Positions 43,676-53,180 of a stretch of DNA of 64,000 nucleotides are shown here, one piece after another (the first letter of the stretch is position 1; every line of letters begins with the position of its first letter). A program made the position numbers and the translations under genes. This DNA comes from an uncultured Bacilli bacterium (lineage in GTDB: Bacteria; Bacillota_I; Bacilli_A; RF39; UBA660): contig CAKOXW010000001.1 of the NCBI GenBank assembly GCA_934130375.1, positions 434,001 to 498,000 of the forward strand, read 5' to 3'. The notes below the pieces were generated by a model that was not told where the DNA came from, made no database searches, and saw only the letters and a list, made by a program, of their open reading frames with translations.

Positions 43676-43704
43676 ATTATAGCATAGTAAAAAATACGTG
43701 TCAA
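43676..43704 (-). promoter_or_regulatory. Promoter of tRNA-Ala
   Basis: Perfect TTGACA (43704-43699), 17 bases, TATAAT (43681-43676), with TGC before the -10. Confidence 0.85.
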
Positions 43705-43737
43705 CAACAATTTAATAAATTTTTAAAAATAATTAAA

Positions 43738-43765
43738 AAGGCATACCTTAAAAAGTATACCTTAC
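43738..43765 (-). terminator. Terminator of the first ligase-kinase operon
   Basis: AAGGTATAC/GTATGCCTT hairpin with one G-U pair, then five T on the minus strand. Confidence 0.65.
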
Positions 43766-45999
43766 TTATTTAAATAATTACCTACTATATTTAGAATTCT
43801 TTTATATTCTAACTCTAACTCATTAAAATTACTATTAACATAATCTATATCATTATCTTTACTTTTTAATTCATGATTTAATGATAACTCTGCTAACTTA
43901 GTAAATCCAAAATACTTAGAATCACTTTTTAATGAGTGTACTTCTATTGCATAATTAGCCATATCATTATTATTCTTATAACTAATTATCTTATTCCATT
44001 TATCATTTATTCCTTTATACCAATCAGATAACATACTGTTATACATATCCATACTACCAAATAACTCTATTCCCTTATTATAATCTATATTATTTTCTTT
44101 CAAATAATCTTCCTTAGAATTATTATTCGATACTTCAGTATTTTCTACATGCTCTTCTTTAATATTATTTACAGGTTCCGAAGTATCAAATATATTTGAT
44201 ATTTTTTCTTTAATTTGGTCTTTTGTAAATGGTTTTGATAAATAGTCAGCAAAGCCAATAGATTTATATTTCTCTTCAGAACCAGATATTGCATCTGCAG
44301 TTAATGCGATTACTGGAGTTGTAAAATTAGGTATTTGTTTTAATTTTTTTATACAAGTTTCTCCACTCATAACAGGCATCATTATATCCATTAATATTAA
44401 ATCATACCTATTACCATTTTTTATCTTTTCTAAACATTCACTACCATTATAGCATTCATCTATAGTTTTAAATCCTAGTGCTTCTATATTTCTTCTTGCT
44501 ACTTTGATATTTAGTTTATTATCATCAACGACAAGGATAGATTTATTACTACAATCTATATTTTTAATATTTAAACCTAGATTTAATTTTTGTGTATTTG
44601 TTAAATCACTATTCATCTTACTTATCTTTTGTGGTATTTGTACCATAAACATTGAACCAGTTCCATATTGTGATGATACATTTATTTTACCACCCATTAA
44701 TTCAACTAATTTCTTAGTTATTGCAAGACCTAGTCCTGTTCCTTCTGCAGTAGTATTTCTTTCTACATCTAATCTTTCAAACTTTGTAAATAATTTTTTT
44801 ATATTCTCTTCTTTAATACCCATACCTGAATCTTGTACAGTAAGGATTATTGTTGATATATTATCTTTATTTATACATTTAGCGTTTACTTCTATAAATC
44901 CTTCATTAGTATATTTAATTGCATTAGACACAAGATTATTAATTACTTGTTTGATATGAGGTTTATCTCCTAATAACTCATATGGAATATCAGGTGCGAT
45001 ATTTACTCTAAAATCAATTTGTTTATCACCTATTCTTACTTTATTTACTCTACATAAAGTTTCTAATTCTTCCCTAAAGTTATAAGGCATTTCTATAATC
45101 TTAATTTTATCACTTTCTATTTTATTAATATCCATTATATTACCTACTATTTCAAGTAGAGTATGAGAAGCAGAAACAATATCATTTAAATCTTCCTTCA
45201 TACTATCAGGACATGTTCCTCTTTCTTTTATATCTTCTGATAAACCTACAATTGCATTAAGTGGTGTCCTTATTTCATGTGACATACTTGATAAAAAATC
45301 ACTCTTTGCTCTATTTGCTTTTTCAGCATTATTCTTAGCAATATTTAGTTCATTTATCATTTTTATATCTGGATTTTCAATTGTGAAATACATAAGAACT
45401 GTTATAAATGTTTCAACTGACGATATTATCAAAAGTTCAGGATTGATTTTATTAACTATTGCTGCAATTGAGCCAAAAAGCAAAAAAGTAATAACTGGTA
45501 TTGTCTTTTTATTACCAATTTTCTTATGATATCTTGTAATAAAATAAATACATAATAATATATCTATCGCACTAATAACATAATTGAAATTAACACTTAT
45601 TCCATAAGTATATGAAACTATACCATTTTTATATTGAATTTCGTATGGAAGAATAAACGCGGTTACCATTTCAACAATAAGAAGAGGTAACGCAACTTTT
45701 TTATTTACACTTCTTTGTTTGCAAACTACTATTAAATACAATAAAAATATAAAAGGCCATGTAACAAAATATACCATTATTAATCTTAAAAAGATATTAA
45801 ATGCTAAAGTGGCATTTGGATTAAAGTATTTAAATAATGTAGATACAATTTCTAATGTTAAGCCACAAAAATTTGATATTATTAGAAATATGTAAACTCT
45901 ATTTTCATCATTATCAATTCTTTGTTTTGATAAATAAACTACTCCTATCAAAACCAAATATATTAAACTACAAACACTAAATATAATACTACTTGTCAT
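43762..45999 (-). CDS. 7TM hybrid histidine kinase (HisKA-HATPase-REC-Hpt), copy 1
   Basis: 745 residues. Seven hydrophobic helices in residues 1-205, then HisKA with H241 (SSMSHEIRTPLNAIVG), HATPase (NNLVSNAIKYTNEG, DSGMGIKEEN, GTGLGLAI), a receiver with D538 (LILMDIMMPVMSG) and a C-terminal Hpt domain with H688 (AIEVHSLKSDSKYFGF). All four relay modules are thus in one polypeptide. The ATG lies one base after the ligase stop (TAATATG), so the two are translationally coupled. The output response regulator is not in the window. Architecture copies the kinase at 59370-61586. Confidence 0.93.
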   Translation of the reverse strand: MTSSIIFSVCSLIYLVLIGVVYLSKQRIDNDENRVYIFLIISNFCGLTLEIVSTLFKYFNPNATLAFNIFLRLIMVYFVTWPFIFLLYLIVVCKQRSVNKKVALPLLIVEMVTAFILPYEIQYKNGIVSYTYGISVNFNYVISAIDILLCIYFITRYHKKIGNKKTIPVITFLLFGSIAAIVNKINPELLIISSVETFITVLMYFTIENPDIKMINELNIAKNNAEKANRAKSDFLSSMSHEIRTPLNAIVGLSEDIKERGTCPDSMKEDLNDIVSASHTLLEIVGNIMDINKIESDKIKIIEMPYNFREELETLCRVNKVRIGDKQIDFRVNIAPDIPYELLGDKPHIKQVINNLVSNAIKYTNEGFIEVNAKCINKDNISTIILTVQDSGMGIKEENIKKLFTKFERLDVERNTTAEGTGLGLAITKKLVELMGGKINVSSQYGTGSMFMVQIPQKISKMNSDLTNTQKLNLGLNIKNIDCSNKSILVVDDNKLNIKVARRNIEALGFKTIDECYNGSECLEKIKNGNRYDLILMDIMMPVMSGETCIKKLKQIPNFTTPVIALTADAISGSEEKYKSIGFADYLSKPFTKDQIKEKISNIFDTSEPVNNIKEEHVENTEVSNNNSKEDYLKENNIDYNKGIELFGSMDMYNSMLSDWYKGINDKWNKIISYKNNNDMANYAIEVHSLKSDSKYFGFTKLAELSLNHELKSKDNDIDYVNSNFNELELEYKRILNIVGNYLNK

Positions 46000-46000
46000 A

Positions 46001-47854
46001 TTATCTACTCTTTTCTAATTGCTCTTCTCTAATTTTTTCATTGCATATCTTTTCTAATTTTCTATAATCAACTTTACCAACTGGTGTTAGTGGAAACTCA
46101 TCTAATATTTCAATCTTGTCTATGCAATATTTTTCAGTTAATTTTTTACCGCATTCTTCTTTTATTGCTTCTATAATTTGATTATCAGTTAAATTTGTAT
46201 CTGGGTTTTTAACAACATTAATATATGGAACATGACCACTTCCATGCTTTAAGTCATCAACTCCTACCACGCAAGATGCACAAACACAATCAAGAGCATC
46301 TAATACTTTTTCAATATCAGATGGAGATATCTTTATTCCATCATGTCTTATAATCAATCTTTTTTTACGACCTTTTAAGAATAAAACTCCTCTTTCATCC
46401 ATATAACCAATATCTCCAGTATGAACCCACACTGTTCCATCAGCATGTTTTTGCATAGTTTCTTTTGTTTCTTCTTCATTGTTATAATAACCACTCATCA
46501 TAGTTGGTCCAGTTATGCATATATTGCCAATACTTCCGTATGGAAGTTCATTATTATCATCATCAAATATTGCAACAGACATTTTAGGATAAGGAACACC
46601 AACACTATCTCTAACATCCAAATTAGGTAAATTTGTAACAGCCGCAGACCCAACTTCTGTTTGTCCATAACCTTCTAAAACCCTATGTTCACCACCTCTA
46701 GATGAAATTTTAGCATTAATGTCATCTTTTGTTTTTGGATTTATTTTATCACTACCACTTGCCATCAATTTTAAATGAGATAAATTTTTCCTATTTACAT
46801 TATCGTTTTCTAAAAAATTAGTCCAATCAGCAGGTCCCGCTAAAACATGATTAATTTTATATTTCATGACATGTTCTGCAAATTTATCTGGTTCATAATC
46901 TGGAAGCATTATAATATCTAAACCAAGCGAAAGTGGCATATGTGTTGAAAGAATAAGATTATACGCAAGAAATGGTGGTACTTGGTTCATAAATCTTTCA
47001 CCTTTAACATAATCAACATTTAAATACTTTATTTGTGTTGCCATATTATTAAATGTGTTATTAGTATGAATTACTCCTTTAGGTAATCCAGAAGTACCAC
47101 TCGTATATAATATGCATGCATCCGTATTACCATCTACTACTTCTCTTATTACTTCATATTTAGGTTTTTCTAAAGAAAAATCTTTCCACATTTGAAATTT
47201 AGGATTTTCTATTTTTTTAGTTCTATTTGATAATTGGTAGAATTGTTTTACAAGTGGAGGTAGTGAATCTGCTGGTGAAACAACTACAACTTTTTCTAAG
47301 TTAGTTTTATCAATAATACTATTTATGTTTTCTAAAAACAAATCACATCCAAACATTAATTTTGAATTTACACCAGTTATTGCATTAATTAGTAAATCAT
47401 CCTTTAATCTTAAATCGACCATATTTGCAATCGCACCTATTTTATTTAGTGCATAAAATATGAATACATTTTCAGGTACATTAGGTATTGCAATTGTAAC
47501 TACGTCTCCCTTTTTAACACCATTTGCTCTTAATGCATTCTCAGTTTTTGCTATATTATCAATTAAATCTTTATATGTGTATTTTTTTCCAAAATAATAT
47601 AACGCGACATTTTCCATATTATCCTTGTTACTTCTTGCCATAAAATCATAAGCACTCATATTAGGTACAGTAACTTCAAATAATTTCTCGTCATAAAATT
47701 GTAACCATGGTTTATCAATTTCTGAATAACCAACTTGTGGGCCATATAGATTTCCAACTGATATATCTCTTAAATATTTATATCTTTTTGTTTTTTCTTC
47801 ATAAGATAATTCATAAATTTTTTTTTTTAATTTTATTAAATCTTCCTTATTCAT
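46001..47854 (-). CDS. AMP-forming acyl/aryl ligase (ANL superfamily), copy 1
   Basis: 617 residues. Core motifs: P-loop TSGTSGLPKG (251-260), A5 EGYGQTEVG, A7 VHTGDIGYMDERG (D481), A8 GRKKRLIIRHDGIKISP and the catalytic lysine K595 in LTPVGKVDY, all intact. It adenylates a carboxylic acid and passes it to CoA, a carrier protein or another acceptor; the substrate is unknown and no carrier gene adjoins. It is cotranscribed with the hybrid kinase one base downstream. TTGACA-18-TATGTT stands upstream. Confidence 0.9.
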   Translation of the reverse strand: MNKEDLIKLKKKIYELSYEEKTKRYKYLRDISVGNLYGPQVGYSEIDKPWLQFYDEKLFEVTVPNMSAYDFMARSNKDNMENVALYYFGKKYTYKDLIDNIAKTENALRANGVKKGDVVTIAIPNVPENVFIFYALNKIGAIANMVDLRLKDDLLINAITGVNSKLMFGCDLFLENINSIIDKTNLEKVVVVSPADSLPPLVKQFYQLSNRTKKIENPKFQMWKDFSLEKPKYEVIREVVDGNTDACILYTSGTSGLPKGVIHTNNTFNNMATQIKYLNVDYVKGERFMNQVPPFLAYNLILSTHMPLSLGLDIIMLPDYEPDKFAEHVMKYKINHVLAGPADWTNFLENDNVNRKNLSHLKLMASGSDKINPKTKDDINAKISSRGGEHRVLEGYGQTEVGSAAVTNLPNLDVRDSVGVPYPKMSVAIFDDDNNELPYGSIGNICITGPTMMSGYYNNEEETKETMQKHADGTVWVHTGDIGYMDERGVLFLKGRKKRLIIRHDGIKISPSDIEKVLDALDCVCASCVVGVDDLKHGSGHVPYINVVKNPDTNLTDNQIIEAIKEECGKKLTEKYCIDKIEILDEFPLTPVGKVDYRKLEKICNEKIREEQLEKSR

Positions 47855-47890
47855 ACATACACACCTCTATTGTAATTTTATCATATAAAT

Positions 47891-47920
47891 AACATAAAGT
47901 AAATAATTGCTTATTGTCAA
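47891..47920 (-). promoter_or_regulatory. Candidate promoter of the first ligase-kinase operon
   Basis: TTGACA (47920-47915), 18 bases, TATGTT (47896-47891) on the minus strand. Confidence 0.45.
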
Positions 47921-47946
47921 TTTTATATTATGTAACTTTTTACCAT

Positions 47947-47975
47947 AAAAAAAGACAACACATTCGTATTGTCTT
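47947..47975 (-). terminator. Terminator of the arginine deiminase operon
   Basis: AAGACAA/TTGTCTT hairpin with seven T on the minus strand, just after the transporter stop codon. Confidence 0.8.
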
Positions 47976-47980
47976 AAATT

Positions 47981-49420
47981 TTAAAATAATGAGAATAGTG
48001 TTAATACCACCATATTAGCAACTGCTATAACAGCAACTACTTTAAATGCCCATTTGAACCAAGTTGAATAATCAACTTTAGCAAGAGCAAGACCACCCAT
48101 TATTGCTCCACAAGTTGGAGTAATTAAGTTTACAAGACCATTAGCAGATACTAAAGTCATAATTGTTACTTCAGTACTATATCCAAGATTTGCAGCAAGT
48201 GGCGCAATAATTGGAGTTGATAATGTTGCTAAACCTGATGATGATGGTACTAATATAGAAAGTACTACATGTAATACATAGTTAAGTGGTACGAATACTA
48301 CTTCTGGTACTTTAGCAAGTAATTCTGTAGCATTATAGATAATATAATTATCTAAGTATGTTTGAGCCATAAGTACACTTGCACCTCTTGCAACTGCTAT
48401 TACAAGTACAACACCAACCATGTCATCTGAACCATCTATAAATGTATCAACAAATTCTTTTTCTGTAAATCCATTTACAATTGCTATTACAATTGACATA
48501 ATTAAGAACCATAAAGCTGATTCCATGAAATACCAGTTACCAAGTGAAGCTCCTGTTAACCATCCAGTAAAACCATTAAAGAATGTAACTCCAAAAGATT
48601 CCCAAGGAATAAATCCAATAATCATTATTAAGAAAGTTAATGCAAATAACAATAAAGTTACTTTTTGCTTTCCTGTTAATTTAACTTTTGTTGCTGCTTG
48701 ATCAACATATTGACCAAAAGCTTCTTCTGCTTCTTTTTGTTCTCTTAAAGAAAGTATTGTTGAACCTTTATCTTTCTTAACTTTCTTTGCATACATTACA
48801 ACAAATAATGTAGATATTGCATAAGTTGTAAGCCATAAAACTACTGCAATAAGAATTACTAATCCATTATTAGCTGCAACACCCTCAGGTAATGCTGATA
48901 GAGCAACACCTGTTGCAAAAGGGTTAACTGTTGAACCCAAGCAACCTGAACCAGCACCTAATAATATGATTGCTGAACCTACTAATGGGTCCATACCTGC
49001 TGCGAACATAGTTGCTGCAAGTAATACGTAGAAGCCTACTGTTTCTTCAAGCATACCATAAGTTGAACCACAAACTGAGAAAATAAACATTAATATAGGT
49101 ATTAACCATAGTTCTTTTCCCTTTAATTTTTGAACTAGTACTTGAATACCTGTTTCTAAAGATTTTGTTTTATCAATAACTTTTAAGAAACCACCTAAAA
49201 TCATTACGAATAAAACAATTTGAATAGCATCTTCAAAACCAGCAAGTGGTGCCATTAAAACTTGCGCTAATGTTGCACCAACTGTTCCACTACCATTTAC
49301 TATTGTATCATCAACAAATGTAGCATTTGGTAGGATATGTGATAATATAGCAAGAAATACTATAAGTATCATTATAATAGAATATGCTGATAGCATTGTT
49401 CTATTTTTCTTTTTTGCCAT
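47981..49420 (-). CDS. YfcC-family transporter of the arginine deiminase operon
   Basis: 479 residues, about 11-12 helices, DcuC/YfcC-type carrier (FVDDTIVNGSGTVGATLAQV loop, LGAGSGCLGSTVNPFATGVA, LVPSSSGLATLSTPIIAPLA). In this position, last gene after arcA-arcB-arcC, it is likely the arginine/ornithine exchanger that feeds the pathway, replacing ArcD. Five bases separate it from arcC. Confidence 0.85.
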   Translation of the reverse strand: MAKKKNRTMLSAYSIIMILIVFLAILSHILPNATFVDDTIVNGSGTVGATLAQVLMAPLAGFEDAIQIVLFVMILGGFLKVIDKTKSLETGIQVLVQKLKGKELWLIPILMFIFSVCGSTYGMLEETVGFYVLLAATMFAAGMDPLVGSAIILLGAGSGCLGSTVNPFATGVALSALPEGVAANNGLVILIAVVLWLTTYAISTLFVVMYAKKVKKDKGSTILSLREQKEAEEAFGQYVDQAATKVKLTGKQKVTLLLFALTFLIMIIGFIPWESFGVTFFNGFTGWLTGASLGNWYFMESALWFLIMSIVIAIVNGFTEKEFVDTFIDGSDDMVGVVLVIAVARGASVLMAQTYLDNYIIYNATELLAKVPEVVFVPLNYVLHVVLSILVPSSSGLATLSTPIIAPLAANLGYSTEVTIMTLVSANGLVNLITPTCGAIMGGLALAKVDYSTWFKWAFKVVAVIAVANMVVLTLFSLF

Positions 49421-49425
49421 AAATT

Positions 49426-50358
49426 TTACCTCCTTGTTATGACTGTACCATTTTTATTATTAATTGCATCACTTGCTTTTTCAAGTGAAGAAATTATTGC
49501 CATCTTGTTATTATCTTTTACAAATTCAATGCATGCTTCTATTTTAGGAAGCATACTTCCTTTTGCAAACTGATTTTCTTCTATATATTTGTAAGCCTCA
49601 TCAATAGTTAGTGAATCAAGTTCTCTAACATGATCCGTATTGTAGTTAAGACATACTTTGTCTACTGTTGTTAAAATAAGTAATATATCAGCATCTATTT
49701 CTTTTGCAAGTAATGCAGCTGATCTATCTTTATCAATTACCGCAGCAATACCTTTTAATCCATTTTTTGTATTAATAACAGGTATTCCACCACCACCTAC
49801 AGCTATAACAATATTTCCCTTAAGAAGTAATTCAGAAATAACATTTTTTTCAATAATTGCTTTTGGAATTGGAGATGGTACTACTCTCCTAAATCCACGT
49901 CCTGAGTCTTCTACAAATTGATAACCTTTTTCTTTTTCTATTTCTAAGGCTTGTTCCTTAGTATAGAACATTCCAATTGGCTTAGTTGGATTAGAAAAAG
50001 CACTATCATTTTCATCAACTAGGACTTGTGTTATTAAGGATACGCAATCTTTTTGCAAGCCCACTCTTTTTAGTTCATTTTGAATGGATTGTTGCATCTG
50101 ATATCCAATATAACCTTGACTCATACTGCCGCACTCTGCAAATGGCATATCAGGAGTTTTTGCATCTCCATTAGCTGCATAGTCCATTGCAAGAACTATT
50201 TGTCCAACTTGTGGACCATTGCCATGTGTAAGTACGACTTCATTTCCATCACTTACTAATTTAACTATTATTTTAGATACATTAGCAAGTAATTCTAATT
50301 GTTCAAAAGGAGTTTTGCCTAAAGCATTTCCTCCTAAAGCAATAACAATTTTACTCAT
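49426..50358 (-). CDS. arcC: Carbamate kinase
   Basis: 310 residues. ALGGNALG start, THGNGPQVG, ECGSMSQGYIGYQ and AVGGGGIPV are conserved in carbamate kinases. Makes ATP from carbamoyl phosphate, the energy-yielding last step of the deiminase route. Third gene of arcA-arcB-arcC. Confidence 0.97.
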   Translation of the reverse strand: MSKIVIALGGNALGKTPFEQLELLANVSKIIVKLVSDGNEVVLTHGNGPQVGQIVLAMDYAANGDAKTPDMPFAECGSMSQGYIGYQMQQSIQNELKRVGLQKDCVSLITQVLVDENDSAFSNPTKPIGMFYTKEQALEIEKEKGYQFVEDSGRGFRRVVPSPIPKAIIEKNVISELLLKGNIVIAVGGGGIPVINTKNGLKGIAAVIDKDRSAALLAKEIDADILLILTTVDKVCLNYNTDHVRELDSLTIDEAYKYIEENQFAKGSMLPKIEACIEFVKDNNKMAIISSLEKASDAINNKNGTVITRR

Positions 50359-50361
50359 ATT

Positions 50362-51351
50362 TTACCTCATTGTTGCATATATAACTGCTTTTATTGTATG
50401 TAATCTATTTTCTGCCTCTTCAAATACTAAAGACGCATCTGATAAAAATACCTCGTCAGTAACTTCCATCTCTTTAAGACCATACTTTTCATATATTTCT
50501 TTACCTATTGTTGTATTTAAATCATGGAAAGATGGTAAACAATGTAAGAATATTGCACCTTCATTTGCATTATTCATAATATCTTTATTTACTTGATATG
50601 GTTTTAATAATCTAATTCTCTCTTCCCATACTTCTTGTGCCTCACCCATTGAAACCCATACATCAGTATAAATTACATCTGCATTTTTAATTGCAATAGA
50701 TGGATCCTCATTCATTTCTATTGTTGCCCCAGTAGTAGATGCAATTTCCTTGCACTTTCTTACTAATTCTTCATTAGGCCATAAATCTTTTGGGCCACAT
50801 GCTACAAAATGCATACCCATTTTTGCACATACAACCATTAATGAATTAGCAACATTGTTTCTAGCATCACCCATAAATACTAACTTAATACCTTCAAGAT
50901 GACCAAACTTTTCTTCAACTGTTAAAACATCTGCTAACATTTGTGTTGGATGGAACTCTGTTGTAAGACCATTCCATACTGGAACACCAGCATTTTTAGC
51001 AAGTTCTTCAACTATTTTTTGGTCATAACCTCTATATTCAATTCCATCATACATTCTTCCTAATACTTTAGCAGTATCAGCAATACTTTCCTTCTTACCC
51101 ATTTGACTTGAACCTGGGTCTAAGTATGTAACACCCATACCTAAATCTAATCCAGCAACCTCAAATGCACACCTTGTTCTTGTAGACGTTTTTTCAAATA
51201 ACAATACGATATTTTTATTTGGTAAGTACTTATGTTCAATACCACTTCTTTTCTTATTTTTGAAATCTTTTGCTAAATCTAGTAAATATCTTATTTCTTC
51301 AGGACTATAATCTAACAAAGTTAAAAAATTCCTTTTACTTAAATCTATCAT
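50362..51351 (-). CDS. arcB: Ornithine carbamoyltransferase (catabolic)
   Basis: 329 residues. Carbamoyl-phosphate site FEKTSTRTRCAFE, TEFHPTQMLAD and ornithine loop HCLPSFHD. In an arcABC operon it runs backwards, splitting citrulline to ornithine and carbamoyl phosphate. It overlaps the end of arcA by 17 bases. Confidence 0.97.
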   Translation of the reverse strand: MIDLSKRNFLTLLDYSPEEIRYLLDLAKDFKNKKRSGIEHKYLPNKNIVLLFEKTSTRTRCAFEVAGLDLGMGVTYLDPGSSQMGKKESIADTAKVLGRMYDGIEYRGYDQKIVEELAKNAGVPVWNGLTTEFHPTQMLADVLTVEEKFGHLEGIKLVFMGDARNNVANSLMVVCAKMGMHFVACGPKDLWPNEELVRKCKEIASTTGATIEMNEDPSIAIKNADVIYTDVWVSMGEAQEVWEERIRLLKPYQVNKDIMNNANEGAIFLHCLPSFHDLNTTIGKEIYEKYGLKEMEVTDEVFLSDASLVFEEAENRLHTIKAVIYATMR

Positions 51352-52594
51352 CTAAATCCTCCCTAACAAGTGGCATACTCATACATCTTGGGCCTCCACG
51401 ACCTCTTGATAACTCAGCACTGCTCATTTCAAGAACTTTTATACCATGTTCTCTTAAGATATTGTTAGTTATATTATTTCTATTGTATACAACTACAACA
51501 CCTGGTGCGATACAAAGTGTATTAGTTCCATCATTCCATTGTTCTCTTTCTGCTGATGTTTTCTCTCCACCTGCACATGGAATTAATTCAATTTTTCTAT
51601 TTAAATAGTGCTCTAGAATTTTTTCTAGACTTCCTTCTACTTTTTTAACATTTAAATCTTCATCACTTTCTGGAATATCACCTTCAGTTATTTCATAAAC
51701 TTCTAAAGTGTTCATTATTCCTGGATGATATGTAAATTTATCATAATCAATTTGTGTAAATACTGTATCTAGATGCATAAATGCTCTTGATTCTGGTATC
51801 TTAAATGCCAAAACTGTATCAATACTGCAATTTGGATCTCTAAATAAATTTTTAGCAAGTTCATCTATTGCAGCAGATTCAGTTCTTTGAGAAATACCAA
51901 CTGCAATAATATGACTATTTAAGTTAAGTACATCTCCTCCTTCAATATGATATGATAAATATCTATCATAATATTTAGGAACTTGATTTTTAAAATCAGG
52001 ATGATAATTAAATATATACTCTGCATATATTGTTTCTCTTCCTCTTGTAACTGAATACATCTTATTTAGAATAATACCATTACCACAACTAGCAAATGGA
52101 TCCCTTGTAAAATACATATTAGGAATTGGATCAGCTAAGAATTCAGACTCTTCAGACACAAAATCAACAAGTGATTTTTCAACTTCCCTCTTTGCTCTAC
52201 TTATTTCACCCATTTTTATTCCAGCCATAGTTTTAAGTACTAATTCTTTCTTATCAAGAAAACTCTTTAGATATTCAAACACTAAAGTTTTATATTTTGG
52301 AGTTCTAATTCCAGCCTCATAAATGAATTGACGAATAAATTTACTTTCAATCTCATCACTTAATTCTAAAACTTCAGCCATTAAGTCTTCTACAAATACA
52401 ACCTCAACACCATTTTCCCTAAGTATATGCACAAACTCATCATGTTCTTTTTGTGCATCTGGTAAAAAAGGTATATCATCAAATAGTAATCTTCCTAGAG
52501 TATCTGGTGTTAGATTTAATAACTCATTCCCAGGTCTATGAAGCAATACCTTTTTTAATGTACCAATTTCACTTTTTACATTAATTGCACTCAT
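51335..52594 (-). CDS. arcA: Arginine deiminase
   Basis: 419 residues. FTRDPFASCGNG, HIEGGDVL (catalytic His and Asp region) and the active-site cysteine in GPRCMSMPLVRED. Converts arginine to citrulline and ammonia in the cytosol. First gene of the operon; AGGAGG before the ATG and a promoter at 52633-52660. Confidence 0.98.
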   Translation of the reverse strand: MSAINVKSEIGTLKKVLLHRPGNELLNLTPDTLGRLLFDDIPFLPDAQKEHDEFVHILRENGVEVVFVEDLMAEVLELSDEIESKFIRQFIYEAGIRTPKYKTLVFEYLKSFLDKKELVLKTMAGIKMGEISRAKREVEKSLVDFVSEESEFLADPIPNMYFTRDPFASCGNGIILNKMYSVTRGRETIYAEYIFNYHPDFKNQVPKYYDRYLSYHIEGGDVLNLNSHIIAVGISQRTESAAIDELAKNLFRDPNCSIDTVLAFKIPESRAFMHLDTVFTQIDYDKFTYHPGIMNTLEVYEITEGDIPESDEDLNVKKVEGSLEKILEHYLNRKIELIPCAGGEKTSAEREQWNDGTNTLCIAPGVVVVYNRNNITNNILREHGIKVLEMSSAELSRGRGGPRCMSMPLVREDLDDRFK

Positions 52595-52632
52595 CTTATC
52601 CTCCTTCTAAAGTAGTACCCTACTATATACTA

Positions 52633-52660
52633 AGTATAACATATTGTTATTTTTTTTCAA
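52633..52660 (-). promoter_or_regulatory. Promoter of the arginine deiminase operon
   Basis: TTGAAA (52660-52655), 16 bases, TATACT (52638-52633) with TGT before it. The early leader has a TAGTAGGGTACTA inverted repeat that might bind a regulator. Confidence 0.6.
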
Positions 52661-52716
52661 TGTTTTAAAAGAAAATAAGAGATTTTTTTTTGCTTGATAA
52701 ACTAGTGCATAATTTA

Positions 52717-52745
52717 TTGAAAAAAGAATTAAAATATGCTATCAT
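52717..52745 (+). promoter_or_regulatory. Promoter of the antisense RNA of the type I toxin-antitoxin locus
   Basis: TTGAAA (52717-52722), 17 bases, TATCAT (52740-52745) with TGC extension, on the plus strand. Confidence 0.6.
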
Positions 52746-52751
52746 GAATAC

Positions 52752-52853
52752 ATGAAGAAATTCTTCATAAAATATAAAAGGAACACTTAACCAGTTATTA
52801 GGTGTTGCCTTTGGATGACAATGCCTAATCCTTATGATTAGGCAATTTTTTAT
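52752..52853 (+). ncRNA. Putative antisense antitoxin RNA
   Basis: About 100 nt from the predicted start to a strong terminator TGCCTAATC-CTTAT-GATTAGGCA plus T5 (52822-52850). It overlaps the 3' untranslated region of the convergent toxin mRNA. It carries ATTAGGTGTTGCCT (52797-52810), also present with one extra A in the toxin mRNA leader, while its terminator stem offers CCTAAT and AGGCAAT, complementary to that leader. This two-ended pairing recalls the par (Fst) locus. Confidence 0.6.
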
Positions 52854-52859
52854 ATTCCA

Positions 52860-52928
52860 TTAAAAATAGCGGACTATAAATAATAGAAGAGCAAGCACTA
52901 ATAAAAGAATTGTAAAATCCTTCACCAT
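52860..52928 (-). CDS. Putative type I toxin, 22-residue hydrophobic peptide
   Basis: MVKDF, then a run of Ile/Leu/Val/Ala, ending RYF; one membrane helix with a charged head and one Arg near the tail, as in type I toxins of Firmicutes. GGAGG lies seven bases before ATG 52928; an ATG two codons earlier is too close to that site. A consensus promoter is 64-91 bases upstream. The 3' part of its transcript is covered by a convergent antisense RNA. Such peptides depolarise or damage the membrane when the antisense RNA is lost. No sequence homologue is recalled; the call rests on layout. Confidence 0.65.
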   Translation of the reverse strand: MVKDFTILLLVLALLLFIVRYF

Positions 52929-52991
52929 ACACATACCTCCTTCCCTTTTATAAGAAGTAGGCAATCACCTAATGTTAAGTATTCCAATGCC

Positions 52992-53019
52992 ATTATATCA
53001 ACTTAAAAATATATGTCAA
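52992..53019 (-). promoter_or_regulatory. Promoter of the type I toxin mRNA
   Basis: TTGACA (53019-53014), 16 bases, TATAAT (52997-52992), consensus hexamers on the minus strand. Confidence 0.75.
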
Positions 53020-53097
53020 ATCGCAAATTTCGAGGTTTTAAAGCAAAAACTAGTTACAATTTTAGAAATCTGCTTAAGCAAATTTAACGAATTGGTT

Positions 53098-53180
53098 ATA
53101 AAAAAATTACAAATTTAAGAAATCTGTAATTTTTTTTGTTTTTTGTAAATTTTATTATTTAAGACCAAGAATACACAAAA
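53098..53180 (-). repeat. Five-copy box-plus-hairpin RNA element, copy d
   Basis: Box TTTTGTGTATTCTTGGTC (with TTAAA following; 53180-53158), 22-base spacer, hairpin AAAAAATTACA/TGTAATTTTTT (53101-53135), T7 on the minus strand. It follows the terminator of the ABC transporter operon directly. Confidence 0.6.

Noticed and set aside
52860..52934. Start of the toxin peptide two codons upstream (ATG TGT ATG)
   Set aside because: The first ATG lies one base after GGAGG, too close for initiation; the second has normal spacing.
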